A stretch of DNA of 64,000 nucleotides, taken from Cyclaneusma minus. Lineage: Eukaryota > Ascomycota > Leotiomycetes > Marthamycetales > Marthamycetaceae. Shown in pieces: positions 32,501 to 43,578 of the stretch; the first letter of the stretch is position 1, and each line of letters opens with the position of its first letter. The notes beneath the pieces are model-generated. The model did not search any database. It saw nothing but the letters and a program-made list of their open reading frames with translations, and had not been told where the DNA came from. The stretch covers positions 868,001 to 932,000 of the forward strand of contig JAKZHN010000006.1 in NCBI GenBank assembly GCA_037179335.1, written 5' to 3'. The translations under genes were made by a program, and so were the position numbers.

Positions 32501-34680
32501 AAAGCTTCTCCGAAGAAAAAAACAGCTCAGATGAGAAAATCGGAAAAGATGTGCAGAGGATGTACGCATATGCATGAGATGACGGCAGGGCTCCCAGCTG
32601 TGCGAGCTCGAGAGTGGCTTGGCTGCTAGTTGTGCGTTAGACGCATGCGGTTGGGGGTTGAGGCGAATGCAAGTTGCGGGGAGTAAGACAGATTTTGGTA
32701 TTGTGAGAAATTGGGAACGAGTTTTAGTTCTACTTCGGGCCTTCTATGCCTAGCGTGGCAAAGCTTCTGCAGCTATAGGCTGTAGCTCTATACTAGCTAT
32801 TTTCTTTGCTGTCAATGCCTAGTTAGAGGCACCCCTGTGGCAGCATGTTTTTCCTGCATCTACCGAGTCACGAATGGAATGACTGTTGAGTTTTGAAGGC
32901 ACTTGGGTCACACTGTTGAGATCTCAGATCACGGGGCTCGTTGCCTGGCCTACCTTAGCCAGTTTCAGACCTCGACACTCGGGGATCAGATATGGGAGAA
33001 GAGGGCTGCAGCATGCGGAGATGTTGTTCCTACCAGCTTTCGTCTTCAGAACCGGTGGTATGCCCGGCTTTCCCCAGATTTGACACACTCGTACCTGGTG
33101 GCTAAGGCTAGTTCCCTCCAATCTGTCTAAAGAGAAGAAGAAGCCATAAGCTTCCAGCAGAGAGCTAGCAAAGCCTGGTCAGTTTCGGCGAATTAGCCAA
33201 ACTGGCCGGCCTGGATCTGACGGTTTGCCTATAGTTCGAACTCGTGTTGAAACTATTGCCACCAGCTTGTCCAGACATCCAGAGAGCGAAGCGGCATTGA
33301 AACCGACAAGGACGTTGATGTGGTGACGCTTGATGTCCGTTGAGAAAGCCTTGCTACTATCATCCGTACCTCGACTGCTAGAAAAAAATCTAGTCCCGAT
33401 CAGGGATTCCGGAATCCTGACTACTGGCTGCTATATTGTTTAGCCTCAGGCACATACGACACTAGTGCCTGCGCCAAGCTAGCGCCTTCAATTCTATAAA
33501 AGCAGTCTTTAGCTTGGCTTTCCCAAAGCAAGTTCCTATGTGCCTCAACATATATGTACCTGGTACCCAACCCTCCCGTCCTCGCCGTCACCAGGAGCAA
33601 AGGTGCAAAACTTCTTTAGACCACGCTTGCGTTTGCGCAACAGCCTCGAGGCAACTCCCGTTGTAATATTCGAGCTGACGCGGTTCAGAGGCGTCCGGAA
33701 ACCGGAGCTTCGCCGGAAAATTTGGAACCAAAGGATGAGAAGTATGTGGCCGCAACCATGAGCTTTGGCAAAGGAGATCTGTGGTGCCAATTTGTTCAGG
33801 CAGAAGCTTCTCGAATCTTGCACAGCTGAGAATGAGATGTGGTTGTTCGCAACCGGGTTAACCGTCCGTTCTCGGAGCGGGGGGCCGGCTACACTCCCTC
33901 GTGGCGACAGTTCAACAGTTCTGGATCGCGTAGTTGAAGAAGACCCTTGTGAAACTACCATCAGGACTGTTCCAGGTTACTGAGGCTTGGAAGGAGTGTT
34001 GGGCACACAGCCATCGTCGTCACGCGACTCTAACTCTGGAATCACGAGATGTGGCGAAGATCTGAGGTTCTTGACAACAGGTGCTGCCATGATTGCCCGG
34101 CCGATGCATGGGCACACGTAGGAAACAGGGGGCCAACAATGCTGGTACAGCTTGCCCGCAATTGTCACCAGAGAGTCAAATCCTTGTAGACACTGGAAAC
34201 TTCGGTACCTATCACATCACAGGTTAGACGCTTGTGGGAACTTGCAGTCTATCAGATTAGACTGCATTCCTAGCTAGGAACCTAGCTTGGACACCAGGAA
34301 CAACCCGTCAGGAACAAGCCGGCTTCTATATTTCTCATGTGAAAGGGGAAATGCGAATCTAGGAAAGGTACGCGCGGCTCTAAGTAGGAAATTTGCGGCG
34401 CCTAAACCACACTCCCAAATTTTCAGTTCTTTGGGTCACGACCTACCATATCAGAAAGCTTCTTTGACCAATGACCACGAGCTCTACGTAAATGTGCAGA
34501 AACACCACAGGCGTCAGTGAAACGGGAGTAGAATGCTGGCGAAGTTCGCTGATTAGGGGCGTGTATGAAGGACGCAACCGTGTCAGTAATACAAGAAGAA
34601 TCCCGGAACCGCAACTAAACGGTACGATGTGATGTGATGCAAGGAGACCCAGGGTTCGCCAGTTCAACTTTCGAACTTGG
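29517..34680. other. 5.2-kb gene-poor stretch
   Basis: It begins with the presumed promoter of the minus-strand unknown-function gene. Short frames only. The minus frame 31040-31291 contains a protein-like segment (GEEYKPEYEFEFILCKDG) but has no credible start or partner exon. Around 32.7-33.5 kb the sequence is rich in CTAG and has small palindromes, e.g. GATTCCGGAATC near 33405. A perfect 14-bp palindrome, TTCCTAGCTAGGAA, lies at 34267-34280. This could be old transposon debris, but no terminal repeats or transposase were seen. Confidence 0.45.
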
Positions 34681-35361
34681 CTAACCCGCAAGTTTCTTCT
34701 GCTCCTTGCCACCACACCACTTGCTGTCCAGGCTCTGCATCCGGGGACGGAGTCCACTCCGCTGGTCTTTCCAAGACACTGTCTCGAACATCCGTTCCAA
34801 TTCCACCACCTTCTCCTGTGGTTTAGCTGTAGGCCGTATGGTCGACCGTCTTAACCCCAAGACCATCCCTACCCTGGATTGCAAATGACGTGAAGTAAAA
34901 CAACTCACCTACCATCTGTCGATAGTCCAGCAGACCGTGAAACTAGCCCAATATTCGTGGGTCGTTATCATCTGGCCACTGTGGCCTGTCTTTTGATCTT
35001 TCAACTCGAATATTTCGCATCCTCGTTGCCTCATCCCCTCACCTGAAATCCATGCCTTTGCTGTAAGCACATCAAGCTCGTCGTGCTCGTACCGAAGTGC
35101 GTTGCCACTTTCAAACGGCAACGTGTAGTGACCAGAAAACTGGTCGTCGATAACAAACCTTCACATTTTCAGTTCGAGTGTCTGGCACATGACGTCTCAC
35201 CTGATCGCTAGCTGTTTTGGTCCGCTTGGAAACTTCCAGCTACTTTCCAATGCCCACGACCCAAGGGCACACAAGAGGCCAACACAAGTGATGTTGGGCA
35301 ACCCTTTGATCTGAATGAAGGACTTGGCAGATTGTGGCGTGAGTGACATCGACGGCTCCAT
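34681..35361 (-). CDS. Uncertain small gene, 199 aa, with two very short introns
   Basis: Frames on the minus strand join in phase as exons 35361-35201, 35158-34913 and 34873-34681. The start is MEPSMSLTPQSAKS, the middle includes RFVIDDQFSGHYTLPFESGN and the end is DSKWCGGKEQKKLAG. The introns would be 42 and 39 nt, with GTGAGA/AAG and GTAGGT/CAG ends; 39 nt is below the usual fungal minimum. If the second intron is not used, the frame stops just after IDRW at 34909. The amino-acid mix is protein-like and all three frames stay open, but I recognise no family and no signal peptide. It could be a lineage-specific gene or a decayed one. Confidence 0.4.
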
Positions 35362-36060
35362 AGGAACTACCTCCCAAAGACAGATCGATCAAGGCCCAGG
35401 AGTCCTTCGAGGACACTTTGCGGAGAAGCTGATGTAGTGGAACAGGATGCTGTGCTGCCTAGGTGTTGACAATCGTTGACGGCGCAATTGAAGATAGCTC
35501 TTACACTTTTTTGATGATGCAGCGAAGACTTTCAGGGGCTGTCAACCCCTTCAATCTTCGAGCGGAACGTCGGGGGGTATATACGAGTGGCTGATGAATC
35601 CGCGTTGCATGGTTAGCTGCCTGGAATGCTTTCTGCCAGTGACGGCTTTTCATGCAGGATCAATCTGAACGAATTTGGGAGAAGACGAGCATTTATACCA
35701 CCTCAGACGTCTGGGGAACCATAAACCAGTATTGGACGAGACCGCAATCCGAGGCCCGAGCGGCAATGAACCATAGATACCCGAATCAAGTTCGTGTGAC
35801 CATGGATGGTGGTTAGTAGTGACGAATCATGGGAATGGGAGCAATGACAGAAAAGTTGTCGCTCATGAAACAGCTCGGTGGCATGGGAGCTTCGAAGGCG
35901 GAGGAGGTTGTTATAGGTCCGGGGCCGTCATTGACCGGGGTGAGTAGGGAATTTCCACACATATACAAGAGAGTCAAACCGCATGAAAACTCTTGAATAG
36001 AACCTTTGTACAATGTTTGCCGTCTGCCCTCAACCCAGCCAATTGCTCCCGCAGTCCCAA
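35362..36060. other. Gap before the NDUFS8 3' end
   Basis: About 700 bp holding the upstream side of the uncertain minus-strand gene and the 3' flank of NDUFS8. No gene or repeat recognised. Confidence 0.5.
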
Positions 36061-36868
36061 TTACCTGTATGGCGCATCCGCCCTGGCCGCAGCGGCCAGC
36101 TCCGGCTCCCATTTGTCTCCATTTGCCAGCAACTTCTCCTTGTTGTAAAGCAGTTCCTCTCTGGTCTCGGTGGCGTACTCGGCGTTCGGAGACTCGACAA
36201 TCGCATCCACGGGACAGCTCTCTTGGCAGAAACCACAGTAAATGCACTTGGTCATGTCGATATCGTAACGAGTTGTCCTCCTGCTTCCGTCTTCTCGCTC
36301 CTCGGCTTCGATGGTAATAGCTTGGGCTGGGCAGATCTGCGGAACAGCAAGTCAGTTGTTGGTCTCTGACATTCGCGGGGTGGCAACGTACAGCTTCACA
36401 TAGTTTGCATGCAATGCATCGTTCTTCGCCGGATGGGTATCTTCGTAGAGCGTGTTCGCCTCGGAAGCGCGGGGAGATGGGGCCCTTCTCGAAAGGATAG
36501 TAGATAGTATATCTAAGTGGTGTTAAAAGCTAAACACTTGGAATATCGCCATGACGATAAGAGAGCACTTACGGAGGTCTGAAGTATTGTTCCAACACCA
36601 CATACATTCCCCTCATCATTTCGCTCAGCAAGAAGAATTTCCCGGCCTTATCCAAAGCCGACTCCTTGCTCTCGTCCCATCTCTCAGGGCGAGGAAGTCG
36701 GAAACCGGCGGGGGGAGGACCGGAGGGAGTGGCGTAGCGGAGACTGCTTGTCGAGAATGCGGCGAGGGGGGATGTCGTGGAGGGAGTGAAGGTGCGCACA
36801 GCGACCAGTCTGCTGGCTGACGGTCGGCTTCGAGCCACGAGCATGGTCAAGGGCTTCGTAGATGGCAT
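36061..36868 (-). CDS. NDUFS8: NADH:ubiquinone oxidoreductase 23-kDa (TYKY) subunit
   Basis: Mitochondrial complex I peripheral-arm subunit carrying two [4Fe-4S] clusters (N6a, N6b) on the electron path to quinone. Predicted 230 aa from exons 36868-36573, 36512-36392 and 36336-36061; introns are 60 and 55 nt. The N-terminus is a basic, serine/threonine-rich mitochondrial leader; Met 9 (MLVARSRPSASRL) is an alternative start. Two CX2CX2CX3CP motifs are complete: C131, C134, C137, C141 (the first split by intron 2 before its last Cys) and C170, C173, C176, C180. The conserved YYPFEKGPISPRFRGEHALR precedes them, and the chain ends ...APYR as usual for the family. It faces the mitochondrial acyl carrier protein gene, another complex I subunit, across 444 bp. 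Confidence 0.96.
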
Positions 36869-37312
36869 TATTGATGCAGCTCGCGGCGAAAGTAGTGTTG
36901 GGAGAGCTCTAATGGACAGAGCGTGGCGTCAGTTGCACCAGTGAAGCTTGGGGTCTTGGAGAGCCGTCAGCGACATCGAAATTAGAGATGCTCGCCTCCT
37001 GATTGGCTGGCTGCAGCGCATACTTCGCCTTCCTGTGCTACAACCGTCCTTGAAAATTATAACATTGATTTAAATGTGCAATTGGTCGTATAGAGTTATT
37101 TCAATAATTTATGGATTCTTTTGGCCATCTAATTTCCCCTGCTCTCTGTCGAGACCCCTTGACTTCGCTGCACCGGCAAAATCGATCACGTGCGTGCTTC
37201 TCGGATAAACTTATTCTGGTGTCGCGAAGAGCTTCACGGATGCATCATCGAGCTTGACATCAGATCTGCCCCCGTCGCCCATCCACTCCTCAACCCCACA
37301 ACAACTCTCAAC
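36869..37312. promoter_or_regulatory. Bidirectional promoter of two complex I genes, with two CCAAT boxes
   Basis: The 444 bp separate the start codons of NDUFS8 (minus) and ACP (plus). Two ATTGG pentamers (CCAAT read on the minus strand) are at 37002-37006, in the good context AGCCAATCAG, and at 37081-37085. CCAAT is bound by the fungal HAP/CBC complex, known to control respiratory and iron-dependent genes. Binding here is inferred. Confidence 0.6.
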
Positions 37313-38014
37313 ATGTTCCGCGCAGCTCTCCTCCGATCCGCACGCAGTGCCACCTCCCAGGCCATCCGCAGCAGCGGCGCAATTGCCCGCCCTGCCATCC
37401 GAAACTCCCTCATCTCCTCTCACAAAGTCGCCGCCCCATCCGCATTCCAGGCCGTACGATGCTACTCCGCAGGTGCCGGACTGGCGAAGCCTGAGGTCGA
37501 GGGAAGAATATTGGATCTGTTGAAGAACTTTGACAACGTACGCATCGCATGATTCCAGTTGAGAGAGATCGATCTAACGACTTGTGCAGGTTCAAGACCC
37601 AAGCAAGGTACGCCATCGATATGGTCTATACTCTACAGTTCCCCGTAGCTCATCAAATATAGCTCTCGCCCACCGCACATTTCGCAAACGATCTCGGACT
37701 TGACAGCTTGGATACCGTGGAGGTTGTGATGGCAATTGAGGAGGTTAGTAGCTGAGCTGCGGACCTGGGGCAAGGGCGGTTCTGACGATAAGCAGGAGTT
37801 CAGCATTGAGATCCCCGACAAGGACGCGGATGCTATCCACAGTGGTAGGTTACTAAGCTCGTTCGAGCCGATGAATAAAGAGGACAAAATACTGATGGGC
37901 TTATAGTGGACAAGGCAGTGGAATACATCCTCCACCAACCCGATGGTAAGTGCTACAGCGTAACATTTCAAATGGCTTGAGATAGGTGAAACTGACCTGT
38001 GCATAGCTCACTGA
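37313..38014 (+). CDS. ACP1: Mitochondrial acyl carrier protein (complex I NDUFAB1-type)
   Basis: Carries the growing acyl chain on phosphopantetheine in mitochondrial fatty-acid synthesis (octanoate for lipoic acid), serves LYR proteins and is a complex I subunit. Predicted 139 aa from six exons: 37313-37537, 37590-37607 (18 nt), 37663-37743, 37796-37844, 37907-37945 and 38007-38014 (8 nt, last codons plus stop). Introns are 52, 55, 52, 62 and 61 nt. The first about 52 residues are a basic presequence (MFRAALLRSARSATSQ). The carrier domain includes the motif LGLDSLDTVEVVMAIEEEF; Ser96 is the predicted attachment site. The chain ends VEYILHQPDAH. Splice choice was guided by the continuity of this highly conserved domain. 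Confidence 0.95.
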
Positions 38015-38603
38015 ATGACTGTCATGTGTTAGTATGGGGTGTATGACGAGGATATTGGGGAAGCGGCGGCTTGGAAAGGTGGATGGCTATGGAGACTCGG
38101 AGTGCCTTGAGATGCATAGTAGCTCTCACGGCGTGTAAAAAAAGTAGAAGTCCATCTCAAATGCTTATACCGCCGCCAAGCACACCTTCCTTATGCCATG
38201 CAAATAAGAATGGGCATTGCTAGACGGCGACTACTTTTACTATTAAAGTGCATGAAACATATCGCCTTGCGCGGGAGCTTGAGGCTAGTTACGCGGCCTG
38301 AGGCTTATCGGAGGATCAACACCTCGAGCAGTGCAACATAACCTGGAAGTTGAAGCTCCTAATCCACCAGCACAACATCCCGCGCCATCAATCTGGCGCT
38401 CCGTGTATTAAAGACAAGCAGCAGAAAGCGACATACGCCCGCTCGCTTTGACTGCCATCAACCGTGTGACAAGGCAGCTGCGCATGGGCAGTGAAACCTG
38501 CAATTGCTCGCCTTCGCACATGCCGCCCTCGACAAGCCCCCTGCCCTATTAACTCTCCGAAATCGCTACGATCACCACCTGGTCTACATCGCCCGCTTGA
38601 ACA
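38015..38603. other. Gap between ACP and VPS74
   Basis: Contains the 3' flank of ACP and the promoter of the plus-strand VPS74 gene (589 bp). No other feature seen. Confidence 0.5.
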
Positions 38604-39905
38604 ATGTCCTCCGGCCTAACGAGAAGAAGGGGCGGCGGTGGTGGAGGAGGCAACGCCGAAAATGACGAGCCCGGATCGAGTCGAGTAGCATCGCCAGCGC
38701 CAAAGGCTGGCCCATCGCGGGACAAGGGCGCGCCCGAGACGTCGTATGAAAGCAGCGAGAATGGCCACAAGATTGCCTTCGATCCGCGGGATATCAGCGA
38801 GAGTGCCGAGCGGAGCAAGCAGCCCAAGTTGACTCTGATGGAGGAGGTGCTGTTGCTGGGTCTGAAGGACAAGCAGGTGAGGCCTCCCTGCCACTTCCCA
38901 AGGCCATAGTCACATACATGTCTTGTGAATATACCGCTGACATGAACCTGTGAACAAGGGCTACTTGTCTTTCTGGAACGATAACATATCCTATGCTCTG
39001 CGCGGTTGCATCGTCATCGAGCTTGCATTCCGGGGTCGCGTGAGCATGCAGAAAGACTCCTCAAGGCGGCGCTTCCCTCTCGCAGACCGAGTAATTGAAG
39101 TCATAGACGACACTCTTACCGGCGAAGTGCTCCTCGATGAAGCGCTCAAGATGATGAAGACCTCGGAGAAGATGAGCGTCAGTTCGTGGATCGACCTTAT
39201 GAGCGGTAACACACCCCCTTTCCGTCTCAGACCCCCGTAGTCTCGTACTATCTTCTAACGCAGTACCTCTATATCCACAGGCGAGACATGGAATCTGATG
39301 AAGATCGGCTACCAATTGAAACAAGTGCGCGAGCGCCTCGCCAAGGGCCTCGTCGACAAAGGCATTTTGCGCACTGAAAAGCGCAACTTCCTACTCTTCG
39401 ATATGGCCACCCACCCAGTCGCAGACGGCGGCGCCAAAGAAGAGATTCGCCGCCGCGTTCGCAACGTCCTTACACAACGCACCGTCGTGCTCCCTGGCTC
39501 TCAGTTCCTGCCTGAAGAGATGGAGTTTAGGTATCTGAGGACTGTCAGTATGGTGTGTGCGGCCTACGCGGCGAATGTGCTGGAGAATGCACTGAGTACG
39601 CTGGGCCATGAGGCACGTGAGCGTGCCTTTGCGCAGGTGGATGAGCTGTTGGCCGAGTATTCGCAGTATCCCTTTGGGAAGAGAGCAGGTGGTGCTAATG
39701 GAGGTATTGGAGCGAATTTGGGCCAGGTTATCACAGAGGTACGTTTGTTCTATATGCTGTCCATTTCACAACGTTTGAGTGGATTATCAGATGCTAATAT
39801 GACCTCCACTCATAGGAGGTCAACAATGGCAAGGATAAGGAGTTGCAACTCGAGGTCGTGGCAGCTTGCTTAAGCGTGTTCACTCGCCTCGACTCACTCC
39901 TTTAA
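38604..39905 (+). CDS. VPS74: Golgi PI4P-binding protein, VPS74/GOLPH3 (GPP34) family
   Basis: Peripheral Golgi protein that binds PI4P and retains glycosyltransferases by linking their tails to COPI. Predicted 355 aa from exons 38604-38876, 38959-39205, 39281-39738 and 39816-39905; introns are 82, 75 and 77 nt. After a glycine-rich disordered head (about 65 aa with RRRGGGGGGG) comes the GPP34 domain: LTLMEEVLLLGLKDKQ, then GYLSFWNDNISYALRGC holding the PI4P-pocket Trp (97) and Arg (106), then ADRVIEVIDDTLTGEVLLDEAL, and VVLPGSQFLPEEMEFRYLRT for the hydrophobic hairpin. It ends VVAACLSVFTRLDSLL, the usual C-terminus. Acceptor AAG at 38956-38958 is less common but gives perfect continuity. Confidence 0.95.
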
Positions 39906-40533
39906 GACCGCAACCCTACCAATCGCCATGAAACACAAAAATACCCCTGAGGACAAAACGCTTGATCGCTCGATCCGGCTTTCTCTAAAAGGAAGGGTCA
40001 TGAAGAAATGCCCTGCTCAACTTCGGGAGGATCCCATCATCTGGGGAAGTCAGCCTAGGAACGCAAAAACTGCGGCTTGCACAGCGAGAATCAAAGCGTC
40101 TGGAATTACTTATTTGTCTTTTCTCTCAAAATTCTACCATGTCCATGAACGGAAAAGCTGTATACATAGGGCAGATGCAGTAATACCGTAGCTGCGCTAG
40201 GCGTTTTCTTGAATCGAATGATCATATCGACATGAAGGAATTGGAACGTGAATGTTGAAGACTGGTGAGAATGCACTTCATTGCTATGTATTGATGCGGC
40301 TAGAAGCCAAGGAATTAAATGTCTGCGCGAATTATATCGGGGGAGCAATAAGGTGTGGACGCCGGCTCGAATTTTACAAGTCCGCCCCCAGTAAACCCCG
40401 AACGCCTGAACATCCTCCGGCTACTCCAAAGCTGATTTCCTGGCGCAAAGGTATGTGTTCGGAAACCCCGCCAGACGCCCAGCAAAAGACAAGGACAATT
40501 CGAAAAGCCTGTCCTAACAAATAAAACGGCAAA
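39906..40533. other. Gap between convergent VPS74 and TBCC genes
   Basis: It holds two 3' flanks (628 bp). The open frame at 39928-40191 overlaps expected 3' UTR and shows no motif. Confidence 0.5.
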
Positions 40534-41929
40534 TCACCACCGTACGGGAACACCGCAGGCAGATAGGATCCCGTCTACACTGAGCGACGGGCCACCCGGC
40601 ACCACATCCGTCCACACAGACTCCTTCAACCTATCCTCAGCAGGCAAAATGCTCCAATGCGGACTAGGTTCTTGCTTGAGCCATTTGAAATCATCGACCT
40701 GATCCCACTGGTTTTTCCCTGGCAAGCCTTCTAGTTTGGTGAGCTGTTTTGCGTGTTAGCAAATAATGTTCAGCTCGTCATGTTCCTTTTGAAATTAAGG
40801 GAATGATCTGGATACTCACATAGCTATCGGGAATCGGAGCAAAGCGGACATTAGAGCAATCCTCGATGATCGGCCGGCCAGAAGCAAAGAGGTAGATATC
40901 AACATTCTTACACTCGTGCATTCGCACTTGTCGTGCTGCTACCAGGATGGTGCTGTTCTCTACACCGGTGATGTGCGCAGCGCCGGCTACATGGCCGGCT
41001 ACTATGAGCGACTTGCTAATATTCTTGAGCATGAGCCCAGCAAAGGGAGCACCGTTGACGGTAGGCACAGTCATATCGACCACGCAGCGCGTAAGCTTGC
41101 TCAGCGATCCTGAAGATGTGGCATGCGATGCCGAGGACGGAAGGATAATATGCAGTCCGCTATGATCCATAATCTGAATCATCTTTGCCTCTGAGAAACT
41201 GGGTTTCCGAATAGTCCCATCTTTGGGGCGGGAGAGCTCTTCGTTGTAGTCTTTTTTGTTGGAGAAGGAGGGGAGGTCGCTTAGAGTGTCTTCTTTCTTC
41301 TCGTTGACTTCTTCTGGTGCTTTCTTCTCGACTTCGCCTGGTGGAGGGGTCAAGAGGTGGACTGGCGTGGGGGCGATGGAGGATTCGTTGGACGTAGTGA
41401 AGCCGGAGACGGTGGGGGGCTTGAGTCTTTGAGTTTTTGCGAGTTCGGCGGCGTCGGTTAGGGAGATTGCGGAGCCGTTCTTTTGGGAGGTTCTGAAGCT
41501 GAATTTGGGGCGGGGGGCGATTTTGTTGCGTTTCTCTTGGAGCAATTCGTTGAGAGCTTTTACTGCCTGTGATGGTTTTAGTAATGTGTTATAAAGGGGG
41601 TCAGTGAGTTGGAAAAGCATACCTGTGAGTACATCCGTTGATCGTACGCAGCCACATAACTAGAGGCATCGGCCACTTCGTTTGACAGACGAGCAATACC
41701 TGAGCTGCAATGGTCGATGGCGTCTTGTCGTTCGCCGCCTACAAGACCAACGTGTTCAAGCTGTTGCATCTGCTCTTGAAGTGCTGGGCAATGTCAGATA
41801 GGGAACCCATGTAGACGTATGACTTGACTTACCGGTGGCCTCTTCCTGGAAATATCGATAAAAGCGCTCTTTCGGATCCAGAGCTGGAGAAGTCGTCGAC
41901 TGGACGGATTCCTCGAAACTGGCAGCCAT
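40534..41929 (-). CDS. TBCC: Tubulin-folding cofactor C (TBCC domain)
   Basis: Last step of the tubulin-folding pathway: acts as GTPase activator in the cofactor C/D/E complex to release native alpha/beta tubulin. Predicted 404 aa from exons 41929-41833, 41783-41623, 41566-40820 and 40743-40534; introns are 49, 56 and 76 nt. The N-terminus MAASFEESVQSTTSPALDPK, then KERFYRYFQEEATALQEQMQ, is the spectrin-like helical part. A charged linker follows (about 110-220). The C-terminal TBCC beta-helix contains ARQVRMHECKNVDIYLFASG with the presumed catalytic Arg in QVRMH, and GRPIIEDCSNVRFAP. It ends with the typical VDDFKWLKQEPSPHWSIL. Only one long frame is visible without splicing; the exon joins are all in phase. 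Confidence 0.93.
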
Positions 41930-42642
41930 GATTCTCTTGATTTCAAAAGAGTGGGCTTTTCTTCAAGGCAGCGAGAGCAATGGCAACGGGTGTTTATATG
42001 TAGACGCTTGCTGGCGAGACGCCTAAAATGCAATGCGGATGATGATTCTGTGGCGTGTTCGCAGACTGGTGATCGAGTCTTTTTGTCGAATAGCAGAGGG
42101 CGGGTCCGCGTGATGGCTCCACATTCACACTTCTCCACGACCAAAACCGTAAATAGCATTGTTGCGGGGTAATGGAGTGCTGCAGGGGTCAAGCACCGGC
42201 CTTTTAAATTTGAGTCTGCCATTGATACTGTACTCATGCACGACATATAAAGAGCCGTCCAATGGAAATCCATCGTACCATCCCATGATGTATGTATGTT
42301 GCCGCGCTGCCTTGAGGAGAGCCGATGACGAGGTGCTATTGAAAGCTTTCGAGATTCCCCTCTCCTTGAGACCTGAGTCCTTGGAAAACATCCCGAAGAC
42401 TGCAATTGAGGTAACCGAGATTCGTCTGATATTCTACGATTCAACATAATGCATGTAGGCCGCGGGGTCAGGGGCTACGTAGGCCGGTGCCAAGGCTTGT
42501 GGCGCGTACATGCATACATCAGGAGAGGCGCAGCAGCCCAGACCTCCTCTTGTGCTTCTATATCCTTTCATCAACCTCTCTCCTTCAACCACGACACCCC
42601 TTCCGCCTCAATTCCACTCCGTTCTCGAGGACCGGCGCCATC
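41930..42642. promoter_or_regulatory. Shared promoter, TBCC / membrane protein
   Basis: 713 bp separate two divergent starts. The last about 90 bp before 42643 are pyrimidine-rich (CTCTCTCCTTCAACCACGAC), as in many fungal 5' leaders. No specific factor site recognised. Confidence 0.45.
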
Positions 42643-43578
42643 ATGAAGGTCCACCACTGCCACGCAGCCATGAAGAGGGTCTTCGAGAAGCTCTTCACTG
42701 GCCATGAGTGCCGCCCGGCGCCTATTGTTCCCATCAGCGAACTCGTCCTCTATTTCTCTCTCTTCTTCATGCTATTCTGGCGCCACCGCGAGAGCATTCT
42801 TCCCCACTCAAAGGCCGCCCGGCGCCTCCGCGAAACTGGTGTCTCAACTGCCAGCAAGACCCCCTACGAAGTCTTGATCATGCTCGCCGTGACGTCGACT
42901 CACTGGCTTACCTCTACCTACATTCCTCTCGCCAAGAGCCTGCTCGAGGAGCCCGCCGTCGTGTTGGGTGGACTGAACGTGCGTGATGGTACATTAGTTT
43001 TCATGATTCTCTACGTCGTCTTCCTCGAATGGGCCGAGAATAGGCATTGGACCAAGAATGTCATCCAGACTTATTACAAGAACAAGGCTGCTGGTACTCC
43101 CGCTGTCGAGTCTGCCATGGAACTCAAACTCAGCCATGTGAAGCAAACTATTGTCGTCGACGACATCGAAGCCGAGGCTGGTATCGAAGACACTACACCT
43201 ATGCTCGCTACATCCGAGAAAGACAAGTCCGCAAACGATGATGGCGAAACGCCCCAGGCCAAGCCCCGAGGGATCTTCCGCCGCATCCATGCTAGGATCC
43301 GGGCACAACGCCGAGAGCGGGATCGCAGATGTGCCGTTCCTCTTACCCCAATGGTGATTTTGTCTCGCATGTACACTCGCGCCTTCTTCAAGAGTTCCCT
43401 GACGCTCATCTTCTTGTTCATGGCCGGCGAGCAGCTTTGCGTCTCGGAGCCAGCCAAGTACTTGGATGCCGAGGATAACCCGTTGTTGATGATGATGGTT
43501 GTCAGCAGCATGTACATGGTCAGGGCCGTGCAGATGTTGCTGGAGGGCTATCGCTTCCAGAAGGCTGAGGTTAACTAG
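42643..43578 (+). CDS. Multi-pass membrane protein of unknown function
   Basis: Single exon, 311 aa. The Met at 42643 follows a pyrimidine-rich leader; the in-frame extension to 42487 lies in that leader and was not used. Hydrophobic segments at about 28-45 (ISELVLYFSLFFMLFW), 78-98 (YEVLIMLAVTSTHWLT), 115-133 (TLVFMILYVVFLEWA), 255-272 (SSLTLIFLFMAGEQL) and 283-300 (LLMMMVVSSMYMVRAV) suggest four or five membrane spans. Between the third and fourth lies a hydrophilic loop of about 115 residues with an acidic part and then an arginine-rich part (RRIHARIRAQRRERDRR), probably cytosolic. No signal peptide and no family recognised. Gene context (tubulin cofactor C) gives no clue. Confidence 0.75.
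   Translation: MKVHHCHAAMKRVFEKLFTGHECRPAPIVPISELVLYFSLFFMLFWRHRESILPHSKAARRLRETGVSTASKTPYEVLIMLAVTSTHWLTSTYIPLAKSLLEEPAVVLGGLNVRDGTLVFMILYVVFLEWAENRHWTKNVIQTYYKNKAAGTPAVESAMELKLSHVKQTIVVDDIEAEAGIEDTTPMLATSEKDKSANDDGETPQAKPRGIFRRIHARIRAQRRERDRRCAVPLTPMVILSRMYTRAFFKSSLTLIFLFMAGEQLCVSEPAKYLDAEDNPLLMMMVVSSMYMVRAVQMLLEGYRFQKAEVN

Noticed and set aside
33401..33420. Short near-palindrome around GATTCCGGAATC
   Set aside because: Only about 20 bp, no T-run or repeat partner; could be chance or transposon debris.
34267..34280. Perfect 14-bp palindrome TTCCTAGCTAGGAA
   Set aside because: Single copy with no flanking duplication; too short to call an element end.
42487..42642. N-terminal extension of the membrane protein frame
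   Set aside because: Lies in a pyrimidine-rich leader; the Met at 42643 has the better context and hydrophobic topology.
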